Shown: positions 7,761 through 17,863 of the stretch, piece after piece
Position numbering within the stretch: the first letter of the stretch is position 1
How the letters are laid out: each line of letters starts with the position of its first letter
NCBI RefSeq assembly: GCF_034006335.1
Contig: NZ_JAWDIQ010000003.1
Strand: one strand, 5' to 3'
Length of the DNA stretch: 64,000 nt
DNA from: Paracerasibacillus soli
GTDB taxonomy: Bacteria > Bacillota > Bacilli > Bacillales > Amphibacillaceae
Notes under the pieces: generated by a model
Seen by the model: only the letters and a program-made list of their open reading frames with translations
Database searches by the model: none
What the model was told of the DNA's origin: nothing
Made by a program: the position numbers and the translations under genes

Positions 7761-9992
7761 ATGGTGAAGCAATATAATCAACCAACCCCTGAGGAAATAA
7801 AAGCTGAAAAGATTTATCAAGAAATGGGTTTAACTGATAAGGAATATGATGATATAACAACGCTTTTAAATCGGTTACCGAATTATACAGAAACAGGGTT
7901 ATTCTCGGTGATGTGGTCTGAACATTGTAGTTATAAAACATCGCGTCCATTGTTGAAAAAGTTACCAACGGAAGGAAAACATGTTTTGCAAGGACCTGGT
8001 GAAGGTGCTGGTGTTGTTGATATTGGTGACAATCAGGCTGTTGTATTTAAAATTGAAAGTCACAATAGTCCCTCTGCAGTGGAACCATTCGAAGGAGCTG
8101 CAACGGGCGTTGGCGGGATTGTTCGTGATGTCTTCTCTATGGGAGCAAGGCCGATCGCACTCATGAATTCATTACGTTTTGGGAATCCGCAGACGGAAAA
8201 AGGGCGTCATCTTGTGAAAGAAGTCGTTCGTGGTATTGCACATTATGGAAATAATTTGGAAGTCCCAACAGTTGGTGGCGAAATACAGTTTGATGATTGC
8301 TATGAAACAAATCCATTAGTTAATGCAATGTGTGTCGGATTGTTAGAACACCAAGATATTCAAAAAGGGATTGCAGCTGGAGTTGGAAATACAGTTATTT
8401 ATGCAGGTAGAGATACCGGGATAGACGGAATTCACGGTGCTACATTTTCATCAGATGAAGTGGAGGAAGAAGTAGACCATACACAGGCAGTAGCGATTGG
8501 CGATCCGCATATTGAAAAAAAGCTAATCGAAGCATGCTTAGAAGCAATCAAATCTGATGCGCTCATCGGGATGCAAGATATGGGAGCGGCCGGTTTAACG
8601 TCGTCTGCGAGTGAAATGGCTAGTAATGCTGACACAGGAATTACCTTATATTTAGATGCGGTACCGCAACGAGAGAAAAATATGTCCGCTTATGAAATGA
8701 TGCTTTCCGAATCACAGGAGCGCATGTTACTTGTTGTAAAACAAGGGCGTGAGCAGGAAATTATCCAACTGTTTGAAAAGCACGGCGTAGACGCTGTTGC
8801 GATTGGGGAAGTAACGGAAGAACAGATGTTTACACTTGTCCATCACGATGAAGTAGTCGCGCAAGTACCAGTAAGTGCCTTAACAGATGACGCACCGGTT
8901 TATCATTTACCAGCAAAGGAACCGGCTTATTTCGAGAAGTTTCAACAAGCGGAATACCATCCGGTTGTAAAAGATTATGCAGAAACATTCAAGAAACTTT
9001 TACAACAGTTAACGATTGCGAGTAAAAAGTGGGCATATGAGCAATTTGATTCATCTGCACGAGATTGTACCGTTGTTGGTCCAGGTAGTACGGCAGCAGT
9101 TGTATCTGTTCATGACGATAAAGCAATTGCAATTACTACAGATTGTAATGCGAGATACATATATTTAGATCCGAAAACAGGTGGGGAAATTGCGGTTGCA
9201 GAGGCGGCACGAAATTTAGTTTGCGCAGGAGCAAAACCACTCGCGATTACAGATGGGTTAAATTTTGGGAATCCAACGAATCCGGAAGTATTTTGGCAAA
9301 TGGAACAAAGTATCGCAGGCATAGGTGAGGCAAGTTTGAAACTTGAAGTTCCGGTCATTAGTGGCAATGTTTCGCTCTACAACCAAACAAAAGAACAAGC
9401 AATATTCCCAACACCAATTATTGGAATGGTCGGGCTCTATGAATCTATGAAACATATTACACCAAAAGATTTTCAAACAGCAGGTGACCTCATTTATGTT
9501 ATCGGTCAGGCAAAGGCGGAATTTGGTGGAAGTGAATTACAAAATGTGCTTCAAGGCTCTTATAGTGGAAAAGCACCATCTATTCATCTAACAACGGAAG
9601 CGAATCGACAAGAACAATTGTTAACAGCCATTAAAGAAGGCCTCGTCACCTCGGCGCAGGATATTAGTGAAGGTGGATTGGCTATAGCTTTAGCGGAATG
9701 TTTATTTGCAAGTAAGGAGCTTGGTGCTCTCGTTCATTTAACAGGAGATCCAACGACGGAATTATTTAGTGAAACCCAATCACGTTTTATTGTTTCGGTG
9801 AAAAAACAGCATCAACAAGCGTTTGAAAAGATGATGGAGGACGCAAAACAGATTGGAGAAGTAACGAATAATAAACAACTTGTTATTTGGTGTCATGATG
9901 AGAAGTGTATCGATGAAGAAGTAGAAACTTTAAGCACATTATGGAACCATGCACTTCCAAAACAATTGGAAAGTAAAGCTTATGTGGGGTGA
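7761..9992 (+). CDS. purL: FGAM synthase, large subunit (small-type PurL)
   Basis: A 743-residue protein that converts FGAR to FGAM, using ammonia supplied by the glutaminase PurQ in a complex with PurS. The length is that of the three-subunit bacterial form, so PurS and PurQ are expected partners. Motifs seen: NYTETGLFSVMWSEHCSYK, GPGEGAGVVDIGDNQAV, GGIVRDVFSMGARPIALMNS and TTDCNARYIYLDPK. ATG 7761 follows CTGGAGG. One oddity: the near-invariant His of ESHNHPS is Ser103 (codon agt at 8067). The frame is intact and the stop overlaps the purF leader. Confidence 0.93.
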   Translation: MVKQYNQPTPEEIKAEKIYQEMGLTDKEYDDITTLLNRLPNYTETGLFSVMWSEHCSYKTSRPLLKKLPTEGKHVLQGPGEGAGVVDIGDNQAVVFKIESHNSPSAVEPFEGAATGVGGIVRDVFSMGARPIALMNSLRFGNPQTEKGRHLVKEVVRGIAHYGNNLEVPTVGGEIQFDDCYETNPLVNAMCVGLLEHQDIQKGIAAGVGNTVIYAGRDTGIDGIHGATFSSDEVEEEVDHTQAVAIGDPHIEKKLIEACLEAIKSDALIGMQDMGAAGLTSSASEMASNADTGITLYLDAVPQREKNMSAYEMMLSESQERMLLVVKQGREQEIIQLFEKHGVDAVAIGEVTEEQMFTLVHHDEVVAQVPVSALTDDAPVYHLPAKEPAYFEKFQQAEYHPVVKDYAETFKKLLQQLTIASKKWAYEQFDSSARDCTVVGPGSTAAVVSVHDDKAIAITTDCNARYIYLDPKTGGEIAVAEAARNLVCAGAKPLAITDGLNFGNPTNPEVFWQMEQSIAGIGEASLKLEVPVISGNVSLYNQTKEQAIFPTPIIGMVGLYESMKHITPKDFQTAGDLIYVIGQAKAEFGGSELQNVLQGSYSGKAPSIHLTTEANRQEQLLTAIKEGLVTSAQDISEGGLAIALAECLFASKELGALVHLTGDPTTELFSETQSRFIVSVKKQHQQAFEKMMEDAKQIGEVTNNKQLVIWCHDEKCIDEEVETLSTLWNHALPKQLESKAYVG

Positions 9993-10001
9993 AATTGAAT
10001 A

Positions 10002-11363
10002 ATGTTTGCAATATGGGGACATGAAAAGGCAGCGGAAATTACTTATTATGGGCTACATGCCTTGCAACATCGTGGGCAAGATGGTGCGGGAATTGTTGTC
10101 AATAATGGTAAAGAATTAAAGCTACGTAAAGATGTTGGGTTGGTGAATGAGGTTTTTAACCAAATTAACTTTCAACAGCTTGATGGCCATGCAGCAATTG
10201 GGAATATTCACTATGCAACGAACAATGAAAGCTCTCATGTTCAACCGCATCTTTTTCAGTCACAGGTTGACAGTATGGCAATTACACATATTGGAAACAT
10301 CATCAATGCGGAATCTATTCGTGGTGATTTAGAGAAAAGTGGTAGCATTTTTCAAACGAAAACAGCAACAGAACTTTTGGCTCATTTAATGAAACGTTCT
10401 TGGGCAGAAGCTAACGGAACATGCACTTATGGAAGCTTTACAGAAATTGGTAGGTGCCTATGCATTTATCGTTTTACAAGAAGATAAGATGTTAGTTGCA
10501 CTCGATCCACGTGGTATACGGCCATTATCAATTGGGAAACTAGGCGAGGCCTATGTCATTTCATCTGAAACTTGTGCTTTCGATATGATTGGAGCGAAGT
10601 ATGTCAGAGAAGTAATACCTGGTGAGCTAATGATTATAGATGCATCGGGGCTTCGTTCCATGCCGTTTACTTCACGCGAACAAAGAAAACTTTGCGCGAT
10701 GGAATATGTTTATTTTTCACGACCTGATAGTGACTTAAACCATGTGAATGTTCATGCATCTCGAAAACGAATGGGGATAGAGTTAGCAAAAGAGGCGTCC
10801 GTTGATGCAGATGTTGTCATCGGAGTGCCTGACTCTAGTATTTCGGCGGCAATCGGCTATGCAGAATACACTGGTTTACCTTATGAATTAGGACTTATTA
10901 AAAACCGCTATGTCGGGCGGACATTTATTGCGCCATCGCAACAGTTAAGAGAACAAGGGGTAAAAATGAAATTGTCCCCAGTTCGGGGATTGTTTCAGGT
11001 AAGCGGGTCATTATGATTGACGATTCTATCATTAGAGGTACGACTTGTAAGCGGATTGTGAACATGTTATTGGAAGCTGGAGCGACAGAAGTTCACGTTC
11101 GTATCGCCTCTCCTCCAGCGACAAATCCTTGCTATTACGGTATTGATATGTCAACAAAGGAAGAACTTATGGCTGCAAACCATGCTGTTCATGAAATATG
11201 TCATCTAATAGGAGCAACAAGTCTCGCTTATTTATCATCTGCAGGGATGGAAAAGGCAATCGTCCAAGATATAACGAATGCCCAAGGTGTATGCCAGGCA
11301 TGTTTTACAGGACAATATCCGGTTAAGGATGAGCGGTTCATGCAAATAACGCAAACAACGTAA
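10002..11363 (+). CDS. purF: Amidophosphoribosyltransferase PurF with degenerate glutaminase site, frameshifted
   Basis: PurF makes phosphoribosylamine from PRPP and glutamine. The phosphoribosyltransferase half is well kept (MEYVYFSRPDSD, GVPDSSISAAIGYAE, PRPP loop IMIDDSIIRGTTCKR). The N-terminal glutaminase half is not: ATG 10002 starts at FAIWGHEKA, without the EECGVF segment that gives the catalytic Cys1; the glutamine-binding Arg of HVRY is His70; the oxyanion Asn of HNGN is Ile97; the Asp of SDTE is Ala122. An upstream ATG at 9982 (MWGEI) hits TAA before the missing Cys. Frame breaks near 10415 (extra G) and 10995 (lost A) look like read errors. See findings. Confidence 0.88.
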
Positions 11364-11528
11364 GCGTCAGGGTTCTTGTGAATAGCGTCAATATAGGTTT
11401 TGTTATTGCAAGCACGTTATCTAACACCATCGTAAACACAGCAAACATAAAGGGAAATAGCATATCAGCAAAAAGGGTAATTTTCTTTGAGGAATGAAAA
11501 AAATATGGATGAAGGTGGGAAAGACATT

Positions 11529-12545
11529 TTGGCTAGCGTATATAAAGAAGCAGGAGTCGATATTGAAAAGGATATGAGGCCGTCCAACGAATAAAGAAAC
11601 ATGTGGATCAAACAAAGCGACCAGAAGTATTGGGGAAAGTAGGCGGCTTTGGTGGATTATTTGATTTGTCATCACTTCCGTATAAAGAGCCAGTTCTCGT
11701 TTCAGGTACAGATGGTGTCGGAACAAAGCTAAAATTAGCCTTTGAATTGGAACAACATCATACAATCGGTATTGATCTTGTGGCAATGTGTGTAAATGAC
11801 ATTGTTGCCCAAGGAGCGGAACCATTATTTTTCCTTGATTATATTGCTAGCGGGAAATTAGAACCCCATGTCATAGAACAAATTGTTTCGGGTATCGCTA
11901 CAGGCTGTGTGGAGGCGGGAGCAGCACTAATCGGTGGAGAAACAGCAGAAATGCCAGGCATGTATCAAGTAGGAGAATATGATCTGGCTGGATTCGCTGT
12001 AGGGGTTGCTGAGAAATCACGACTAATAACTGGTGACGAAGTAGTAGAAGGTGATGTGGTCATCGGATTATCCGCTAGTGGCATTCATTCAAATGGTTAT
12101 TCACTCGTACGAAAAGTAATAACAGACTTAAATTTAAGTGAAGTTTATCCCGGGCTATCTCAACCACTTGGTGACTTATTAATGGAACCAACGAAAATAT
12201 ATGCGAAAGCAATAAAGGATCTGATGAAAAGTTGCCAATTAAAAGCGATTGCACATATAACAGGTGGCGGATTTTATGAAAATCTCCCAAGGATGTTACC
12301 AGAAAAACCTAGGAGTAGAAATCAAGCGAGGCAGTTGGCACGTTCCAGATATTTTTACTTTTATACAAGAAAAAGGAAATATATCTGAGGCAGAAATGTT
12401 TCATGTTTTCAATATGGGAATTGGCATGGCAATAGTTGTAGCGGAAGATGAAGTGGATCAAGTGCTTGGAATACTACAGGGACTAGACGAGGACGCACAA
12501 GTAATTGGTACGGTCACACGTGAAAAAGGAGTGTCCTTTCGTTGA
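11529..12545 (+). CDS. purM: Phosphoribosylaminoimidazole synthetase (AIR synthase), frameshifted
   Basis: PurM closes the imidazole ring, turning FGAM into AIR with ATP. The reading starts with TTG 11529 (ASVYKEAGVDIEK) behind GGTGGG; then, after a lost G near 11570, YEAVQRIKKHVDQTKRPEV, the signature VSGTDGVGTKLKLAFE, AMCVNDIVAQGAEPLFFLDY, GGETAEMPGMY and HITGGGFYENLPRMLPE. A second frame change near 12305 (A5 for A4) leads to VEIKRGSWHVPDIF and FNMGIGMA. About 339 residues when repaired. Its stop overlaps the purN start. Confidence 0.9.
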
Positions 12546-13117
12546 TAGCTAAACCGAACATTAGCATTTTTGCTTCTGGGAGAGGTAGTAATTTTAAAGC
12601 AATTATTGCAGACCAATCCTTGACCTGTCAGTTATTAGTAAGTGATAATCCGACAGCACCTGTAATTGAGATTGCTAAAAAGCATCATATCCCAACATTT
12701 ACTTTTGAACCTAAGCAATACGCGGACAAAGCTAGCTACGAGCAAGCAATATTAGCAGCACTTAAAAAATATGAAATCGAATGGATATTTTTAGCAGGTT
12801 ATATGCGCATGATAGGTCCCAATTTATTAAATGAATATACAGGGAAAATTGTAAATATCCATCCATCCCTATCACCAGCCTTTCCCGGGAAAGATGCCAT
12901 CACACGCGCATACAAAGCACGTAGCGAGCAAACGGGCGTGACAATACATTATGTCGATGAAGGGATGGATACAGGCCCAATCATATGCCAACAACCTGTC
13001 CCAATTCACGAGCAAGACACACTTGAAACATTACAGACCCGCATCCAGAAAACAGAACACCAGCTTTATCCAAAAGTAATAAAGGAATTAATCAATGTGA
13101 AGACATTGGTGGAATGA
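12542..13117 (+). CDS. purN: Phosphoribosylglycinamide formyltransferase (PurN)
   Basis: A 191-residue enzyme that formylates GAR with 10-formyltetrahydrofolate. The folate/GAR motifs are present: FASGRGSNFKAI (phosphate loop), LAGYMRMIG, the catalytic Asn and His in NIHPSL, and the catalytic Asp in DEGMDTGP. The start is TTG 12542, preceded by AAAGGAGTG and overlapping the purM stop by four bases. The frame is intact. In other Bacillales purH follows directly; here a repeat array intervenes. Confidence 0.94.
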   Translation: MIAKPNISIFASGRGSNFKAIIADQSLTCQLLVSDNPTAPVIEIAKKHHIPTFTFEPKQYADKASYEQAILAALKKYEIEWIFLAGYMRMIGPNLLNEYTGKIVNIHPSLSPAFPGKDAITRAYKARSEQTGVTIHYVDEGMDTGPIICQQPVPIHEQDTLETLQTRIQKTEHQLYPKVIKELINVKTLVE

Positions 13118-13131
13118 AAAGTGCTGAAACA

Positions 13132-13634
13132 GGTAGAAGATAGCGCGGATGGTAGAAGCTGTCGGATTCGTGGTAGAAGATTAGCTTTTGATGGTAGAAG
13201 TTCACGAATCCGTGGTAGAAGATCTGCTTTTCATGGTAGAAGTTCGCGAATCTGTAGTAGAAGCTTGGCTTTTGATGGTAGAAGTTCGCGAATCTGTGGT
13301 AGAAGCTGAGCTTTTGATGGTAGAAGTTCGCGAATCTGTGGTAGAAGCTGGCCTCGATGGTAGAAGTTCGCGAATCCGTGGTAGAAGCTTGGCTTTTCAT
13401 GGTAGAAGTTTGTGAATCCGTGGTAGAAGCTGGCCTCGATGATAGAAGTTCGTGAATCCGTGGTAGAAGCTGAGCTTTTGATGGTAGAAGTTCGCGAATC
13501 CGTGGTAGAAGATCTGCTTTTGATGGTAGAAGTTCGTGAATCTGTGGTAGAAGCTGAGCTTTTGATGGTAGAAGTTCGCGAATCTGTGGTAGAAGCTGGC
13601 CTCGATGGTAGAAGTTCACCAAAGCAAGTTGAAG
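13132..13634. repeat. Phased 21-bp tandem repeat array between purN and purH
   Basis: Twenty-four copies of an 8-base core GGTAGAAG (22 exact, two with one change at 13256 and 13441) lie from 13132 to 13607. Of the 23 steps, 19 are exactly 21 bp and four are 19 bp. Two spacers alternate: TTCGCGAATCYGT, which contains the palindrome TTCGCGAA, and CTGAGCTTTTGAT or variants, giving a 42-bp double unit. Because 21 is divisible by three, several frames stay open on both strands and encode 7- or 14-residue repeats; that is a by-product and no ribosome site supports coding. Confidence 0.95.
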
Positions 13635-13677
13635 TTTGAAAAGTACTTGATGAAATGAACAGATGGGGGAGTTTGAT

Positions 13678-15220
13678 TTGAAAAAACGTGCACTATTAAG
13701 TGTTTCTGATAAAACGGGAATTGTTGATTTTGCCAAATCCTTAATACAATTAAATTATGAAATTATTTCAACTGGTGGGACGCTAAGAGCTTTAGAAGAA
13801 GCGGGGATTCCTGTTATTGCAGTTGACGAGATTACTAGTTTTCCAGAAATTTTAAATGGCCGAGTGAAAACGCTCCATCCGCATGTTCATGGCGGTATTT
13901 TAGCAAAACGTCATCAACCAACGCATCACAATGAACTCCAACAACATGGGATTACATATATTGATCTCGTTGCTGTAAATTTGTATCCATTTAAACAGAC
14001 TTTGGAACAAATTAATGCGACACATGATGAAATTATGGAGCAAATTGACATTGGTGGCCCAACGATGTTGCGGGCAGCAGCAAAAAACTATGTAGATGTA
14101 GCGGTTGTCGTAGATCCCGAAGACTATAGTATGGTTGTTCAAACATTAGAGAAAAATGAACTTAACGCTGAAACGCGTCTTCATTTAGCAGCGAAGGTAT
14201 TTCGACATACTGCACATTATGATGCCTTAATTGCCCAGTACTTTTCCGAAATCACGAATAATCCGTTTCCGGAAACATATACAGTTACATATGAAAAAGC
14301 CCAAACTTTACGATATGGAGAAAATCCGCATCAACAAGCTGCCCTTTACCGTGAACCAATTATTACAAGTAAAGGCTTAGCTTCAGCAACACAACTTCAT
14401 GGAAAAGAAATGTCATATAACAATATTCAAGATGCGAATGCATGCCTAGAAATATTACAGACATATGAAGAACCAGCTGCTGTTGCAGTAAAACATATGA
14501 ACCCTTGTGGAATAGGGATTGCAGATACGATTGAGACAGCTTTTGCAAGAGCGTATGAAGGTGATACGACCTCCATCTTTGGAGGCATTGTTGCGGTAAA
14601 TAGAGAAGTAAGCGAAGCACTAGCAAAAAAACTTCAAAGTTTTTCTAGAAATCATCATTGCACCTAGCTTTTCAACTGAGGCACTAGAAATTTTACAGAA
14701 GAAAAGAAACCTTCGTTTACTTGCTTTACGAGATAAGCATCAATCTGTCCTACAAATTCAGTCGCAATTCAATTTGAATAGTACGAACGGTTTATTACTT
14801 GTGCAACAAAAAGATCAATTCCCACTAAATCGTGAAGAGTGGACTTATCCAACTGAACGAAAGCCTACGGAAGAAGAATGGTCTGACTTGCGCTTTGCTT
14901 GGAAGGCAGTGAAATATGTGAAATCAAATGCTATTGTGCTTGCAAAAGATGGGCAAACAATTGGAATTGGAGCAGGCCAAATGAACCGTGTAGGGGCGGC
15001 TAAAATTGCCATTAATCAAGCTGGAGACAAAGCAGAAGGAGCTGTGATGGCCTCTGATGCGTTTTTTCCGATGCCAGATACGGTTGAGGCGGCAGCGAAG
15101 GCAGGGATAAAGGCAATTATTCAGCCGGGTGGCTCAAAACGTGACCAAGATTCTATTGATTTATGTAATTTGCATGGCATTGCGATGGTATTTACAAATA
15201 GGCGGCATTTTAGACATTAA
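13678..15220 (+). CDS. purH: Bifunctional AICAR formyltransferase / IMP cyclohydrolase, frameshifted
   Basis: PurH performs the last two steps to IMP. The IMP cyclohydrolase half (residues 1-200) shows SVSDKTGIVDFAK, STGGTLRALEEAGI, FPEILNGRVKTLHPHVHGG; the formyltransferase half shows the catalytic KHMNPCG, SIFGGIVAVNREV, SDAFFPMPDTVE and IIQPGGSKRDQD. TTG 13678 follows GGGGGAG; an in-frame ATG at 13663 overlaps that site. The frame changes near 14640 (LQSF to FLEIIIAPSFS). About 513 residues when joined. It is the first gene after the repeat array. Confidence 0.92.
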
Positions 15221-15276
15221 TCTTTGTGAACCAACATGTAGTTTTATAATTAGAAAACAATAAAGGGGACAAATTG

Positions 15277-16531
15277 ATGAAAGTATTCGTTGTCGGACGT
15301 GGTGGACGGGAACATAGTATTGTAAAAAAGCTAGCAGAAAGTAAAAGCATTCGTGATTTATTTGTCGCACCTGGAAATGTTGGAATGAAAGAAGCGGTGC
15401 ATGTACCAATTGACGAGCAAGATATTGATGGTTTACTAGCATTTGCAATAGAAAATAAGATTGATTATACAATTGTAGGTCCAGAAAACCCGTTACAACT
15501 TGGTATTGCGAATCGTTTTATAGAAAATAACCTAACTATTTTTGCACCAACAAAGAAGCGGCACTTCTAGAAAGTAGTAAAGAGTTTGCAAAAGCATTTA
15601 TGAAAAGACACCATATACCAACAGCGGCATATGAAACATTCACAGATATTGAAGCCGCACGTGAGTATATAAAAGAAAAAGGTGCACCAATCGTCATTAA
15701 AGCTGACGGATTAGCTGCGGGTAAAGGCGTCGTTGTCGCGCAAACTGAAGGGGAAGCATTTGCTGCCGTCGATGCAATGCTCGTAAATAAGAAATTTGGT
15801 GATGCAGGCGAAACAATTGTCATAGAAGAATTTATGGAAGGTACAGAATTTACGCTAATGGCTTTTGTACATCGTGACAACGTATTTCCAATGGTGCCAG
15901 CTAGAGATCACAAAAGAGCGTTTGATTATGATAAAGGACCTAACACAGGTGGAATGGGGCCTACGCACCTGTTGCAGATATTACGGACGATATAGTTTCA
16001 TTTGTAACAAAGGAAGTGATACAGAAAACTGCGACAAAAATGGTGCAGGAGGGACATCCGTTCACTGGAATCCTGTACGCAGGTATGATGATGACAGCTG
16101 AAGGGCCGAAAGTTATCGAGTTTAATACGCGATTTGGAGATCCTGAAACACAAGTTGTATTGCCCTTACTAAAAAATGACTTATTGCAAGTAATGATAGA
16201 TGTACAAAAAGGAAAAAATCCACAATTAAACTGGCGCGATGAATATTGCGTTGGTGTAGTTTTAGCAGCCTCAGGATATCCAACAGAAACATATAAAAAG
16301 GATATTTTATTACCACAATTTAAAGGGAATATTTTTACTGTTTACGCAGGGGTAGATGCACTTAATGAAAAGATGGTATCTGCAGGTGGACGCATTATGC
16401 TAGTAGGCAGTACTGGTAAGACTATGATGGAAGCTTCAGAAAAGGTCTATCAAAGTATGGAACAAACTGAAGTTAGTGAAGATATATTTTATCGGAGAGA
16501 TATAGGCGGATTGTTATATCCAGTCTTATAG
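15277..16531 (+). CDS. purD: Phosphoribosylamine-glycine ligase, frameshifted
   Basis: PurD joins glycine to phosphoribosylamine with ATP, the step after PurF. ATP-grasp enzyme of about 418 residues: VVGRGGREHSIVKKL at the N-terminus, YTIVGPENPL, KADGLAAGKGVVV, EEFMEGTEFTLMAF, VPARDHKRAFDYDKGPNTGG, and FNTRFGDPETQVVLPLL. Two single-base losses break the frame, near 15556 (A4 to A3) and 15957 (G5 to G4). ATG 15277 lies 8 bases after AAAGGGG. It is the last gene of the operon. Confidence 0.92.
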
Positions 16532-16580
16532 TAATTAGATTTTTAACAGGGACCAAACCAAATACAAAAATGGGCGATGT

Positions 16581-16620
16581 GGGGATGCGAATGACAATAT
16601 GTTTCGTATCCCTATTTTAG
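16581..16620 (+). terminator. Probable terminator of the pur operon
   Basis: GGGATGCGAA (16582-16591) pairs with TTCGTATCCC (16603-16612) with one wobble; only a short T-rich tail follows. Confidence 0.6.
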
Positions 16621-16655
16621 TATATATAACAAGACAACAAAATTGATATATCCTA

Positions 16656-16683
16656 TTGACAAATAGTTGCAATGGGATATAAT
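16656..16683 (+). promoter_or_regulatory. Sigma-A promoter of the GNAT gene
   Basis: TTGACA (16656-16661) and TATAAT (16678-16683), 16-base spacer, 43 bases before the start codon. Confidence 0.8.
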
Positions 16684-16725
16684 TTTTGAAATAAATAAAA
16701 CACGATGGAATGGGAGGGACATAGG

Positions 16726-17292
16726 ATGAAGTATGATGCATTGAACAAGACAATTCATACGGATAGATTATATTTGAGGCTTTTCGAAAAAAATGACGCA
16801 GAAACTATTCAAGTATTATGTAATAATTTTAAAATCTATAAAAGTACACTTTACTTACCATACCCATATGCTTTAAACGACGCCTTAGTATGGATGGAAA
16901 ACCACGAGAAAAACTTCAATGAAGATCGTTCATATGAATTTGCAATTACAGATAGAATCAGCGGAAATCTATATGGTGCTATTTCATTATCTAACCATCA
17001 AAAATTTAATAACGGAGAAATTGCGTATTGGATTGGTGAAGCATATTGGGGAAGGGGTTACGGAACAGAAGCTGCAAAGGCAATGATAGACTTTGCTTTT
17101 AAGGAGAAAAAATTACATAAAGTATTCGCACGCTATTTCAAGTCGAACCCTGCGTCAGGAAGAATTATGCAAAAAATAGGCATGGTTCAAGAAGGCTTAT
17201 TGAAAGATCATGTAGTAAAAGATGGAAAATATGAAGACTTCATTTATTACGGCATCATCAATCCTTATGATATAGAAACAGATACAATGTAG
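16726..17292 (+). CDS. GNAT family N-acetyltransferase, RimJ/RimL type
   Basis: A 188-residue acetyltransferase. TDRLYLRLFEKNDAE opens the fold; the acetyl-CoA loop is seen as YWGRGYGTEAAKAMIDFAF (about 105-123), followed by KVFARYFKSNPASGRIMQKIGM, typical of ribosomal-protein-Ser/Ala N-acetyltransferase relatives. The physiological substrate is not predictable. ATG 16726 is chosen because GGGAGGG lies upstream of it and overlaps the alternative ATG at 16705. It has its own promoter and terminator and begins the accessory block between purD and yerA. Confidence 0.85.
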   Translation: MKYDALNKTIHTDRLYLRLFEKNDAETIQVLCNNFKIYKSTLYLPYPYALNDALVWMENHEKNFNEDRSYEFAITDRISGNLYGAISLSNHQKFNNGEIAYWIGEAYWGRGYGTEAAKAMIDFAFKEKKLHKVFARYFKSNPASGRIMQKIGMVQEGLLKDHVVKDGKYEDFIYYGIINPYDIETDTM

Positions 17293-17386
17293 TTATAAAT
17301 ATTGAATATCCGTGTTTTATTTTATTAAGTATGAAACATTTATCTTGCATACTAACTAATGTAACTGAACAGATATTAAACAACCA

Positions 17387-17430
17387 AAAAATCCTTAATA
17401 CAATAAATGTAGTAAGGATTTTATATTTTT
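17387..17430 (+). terminator. Rho-independent terminator after the GNAT gene
   Basis: AAAATCCTTA (17387-17396) pairs with TAAGGATTTT (17413-17422), then a T-rich tail. Confidence 0.8.
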
Positions 17431-17863
17431 CTCCAACTTATCAATGAAGTTTTTTGACTTTTAAAATACACCTAAAAAATGTACCAATCCCAAAAATACA
17501 ATGATGCCCTTATAAGGAAACAACTAGTAGGAGAAGTGCGCTCCCTCTCATTGACCAAACTCTCATCTTTATATTTTTAATCTTTCGTATGCGTATAGAA
17601 CGGAATAATCATGGAGATTAATACCAATTGCATTTTAAAATGAACAGAATGCAAGAAGGATGAAATATATATTTTACGCTTTATAAACACGGAAATTGAA
17701 TTGTATACCAAATAACAATAGTATATAATATATCTAATTATTTGAATGTATAGCTTGCACGTAGACCCCTAGTAAACTTCATTTTAGCTTCCTGTAATTG
17801 GAGGGATAGTTTATTAGTGCTTTTTTATATAAAGGCGAGATGATAAGAGAAAGGCAGGGGTTT
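17431..17863. other. Non-coding stretch, 0.43 kb
   Basis: AT-rich sequence with no frame that has a ribosome site and recognisable product. Nothing structural stands out apart from short T-runs. Confidence 0.6.

Noticed and set aside
9982..10002. Upstream purF start at 9982 (MWGEIE)
   Set aside because: It looks like the usual MLAEI start overlapping purL, but it meets TAA after six codons and the CGVF segment is not in any frame behind it; ATG 10002 gives the only continuous frame.
13132..13634. CRISPR array
   Set aside because: The core is only 8 bases, the spacers belong to two recurring types rather than being unique, and no cas gene is nearby.
13092..13736. A 214-codon open frame on the minus strand, and several plus-strand frames, across the 21-bp repeat
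   Set aside because: The 21-bp period is a multiple of three, which keeps many frames open at once. No ribosome site or start context supports translation, and the minus frame begins inside purH.
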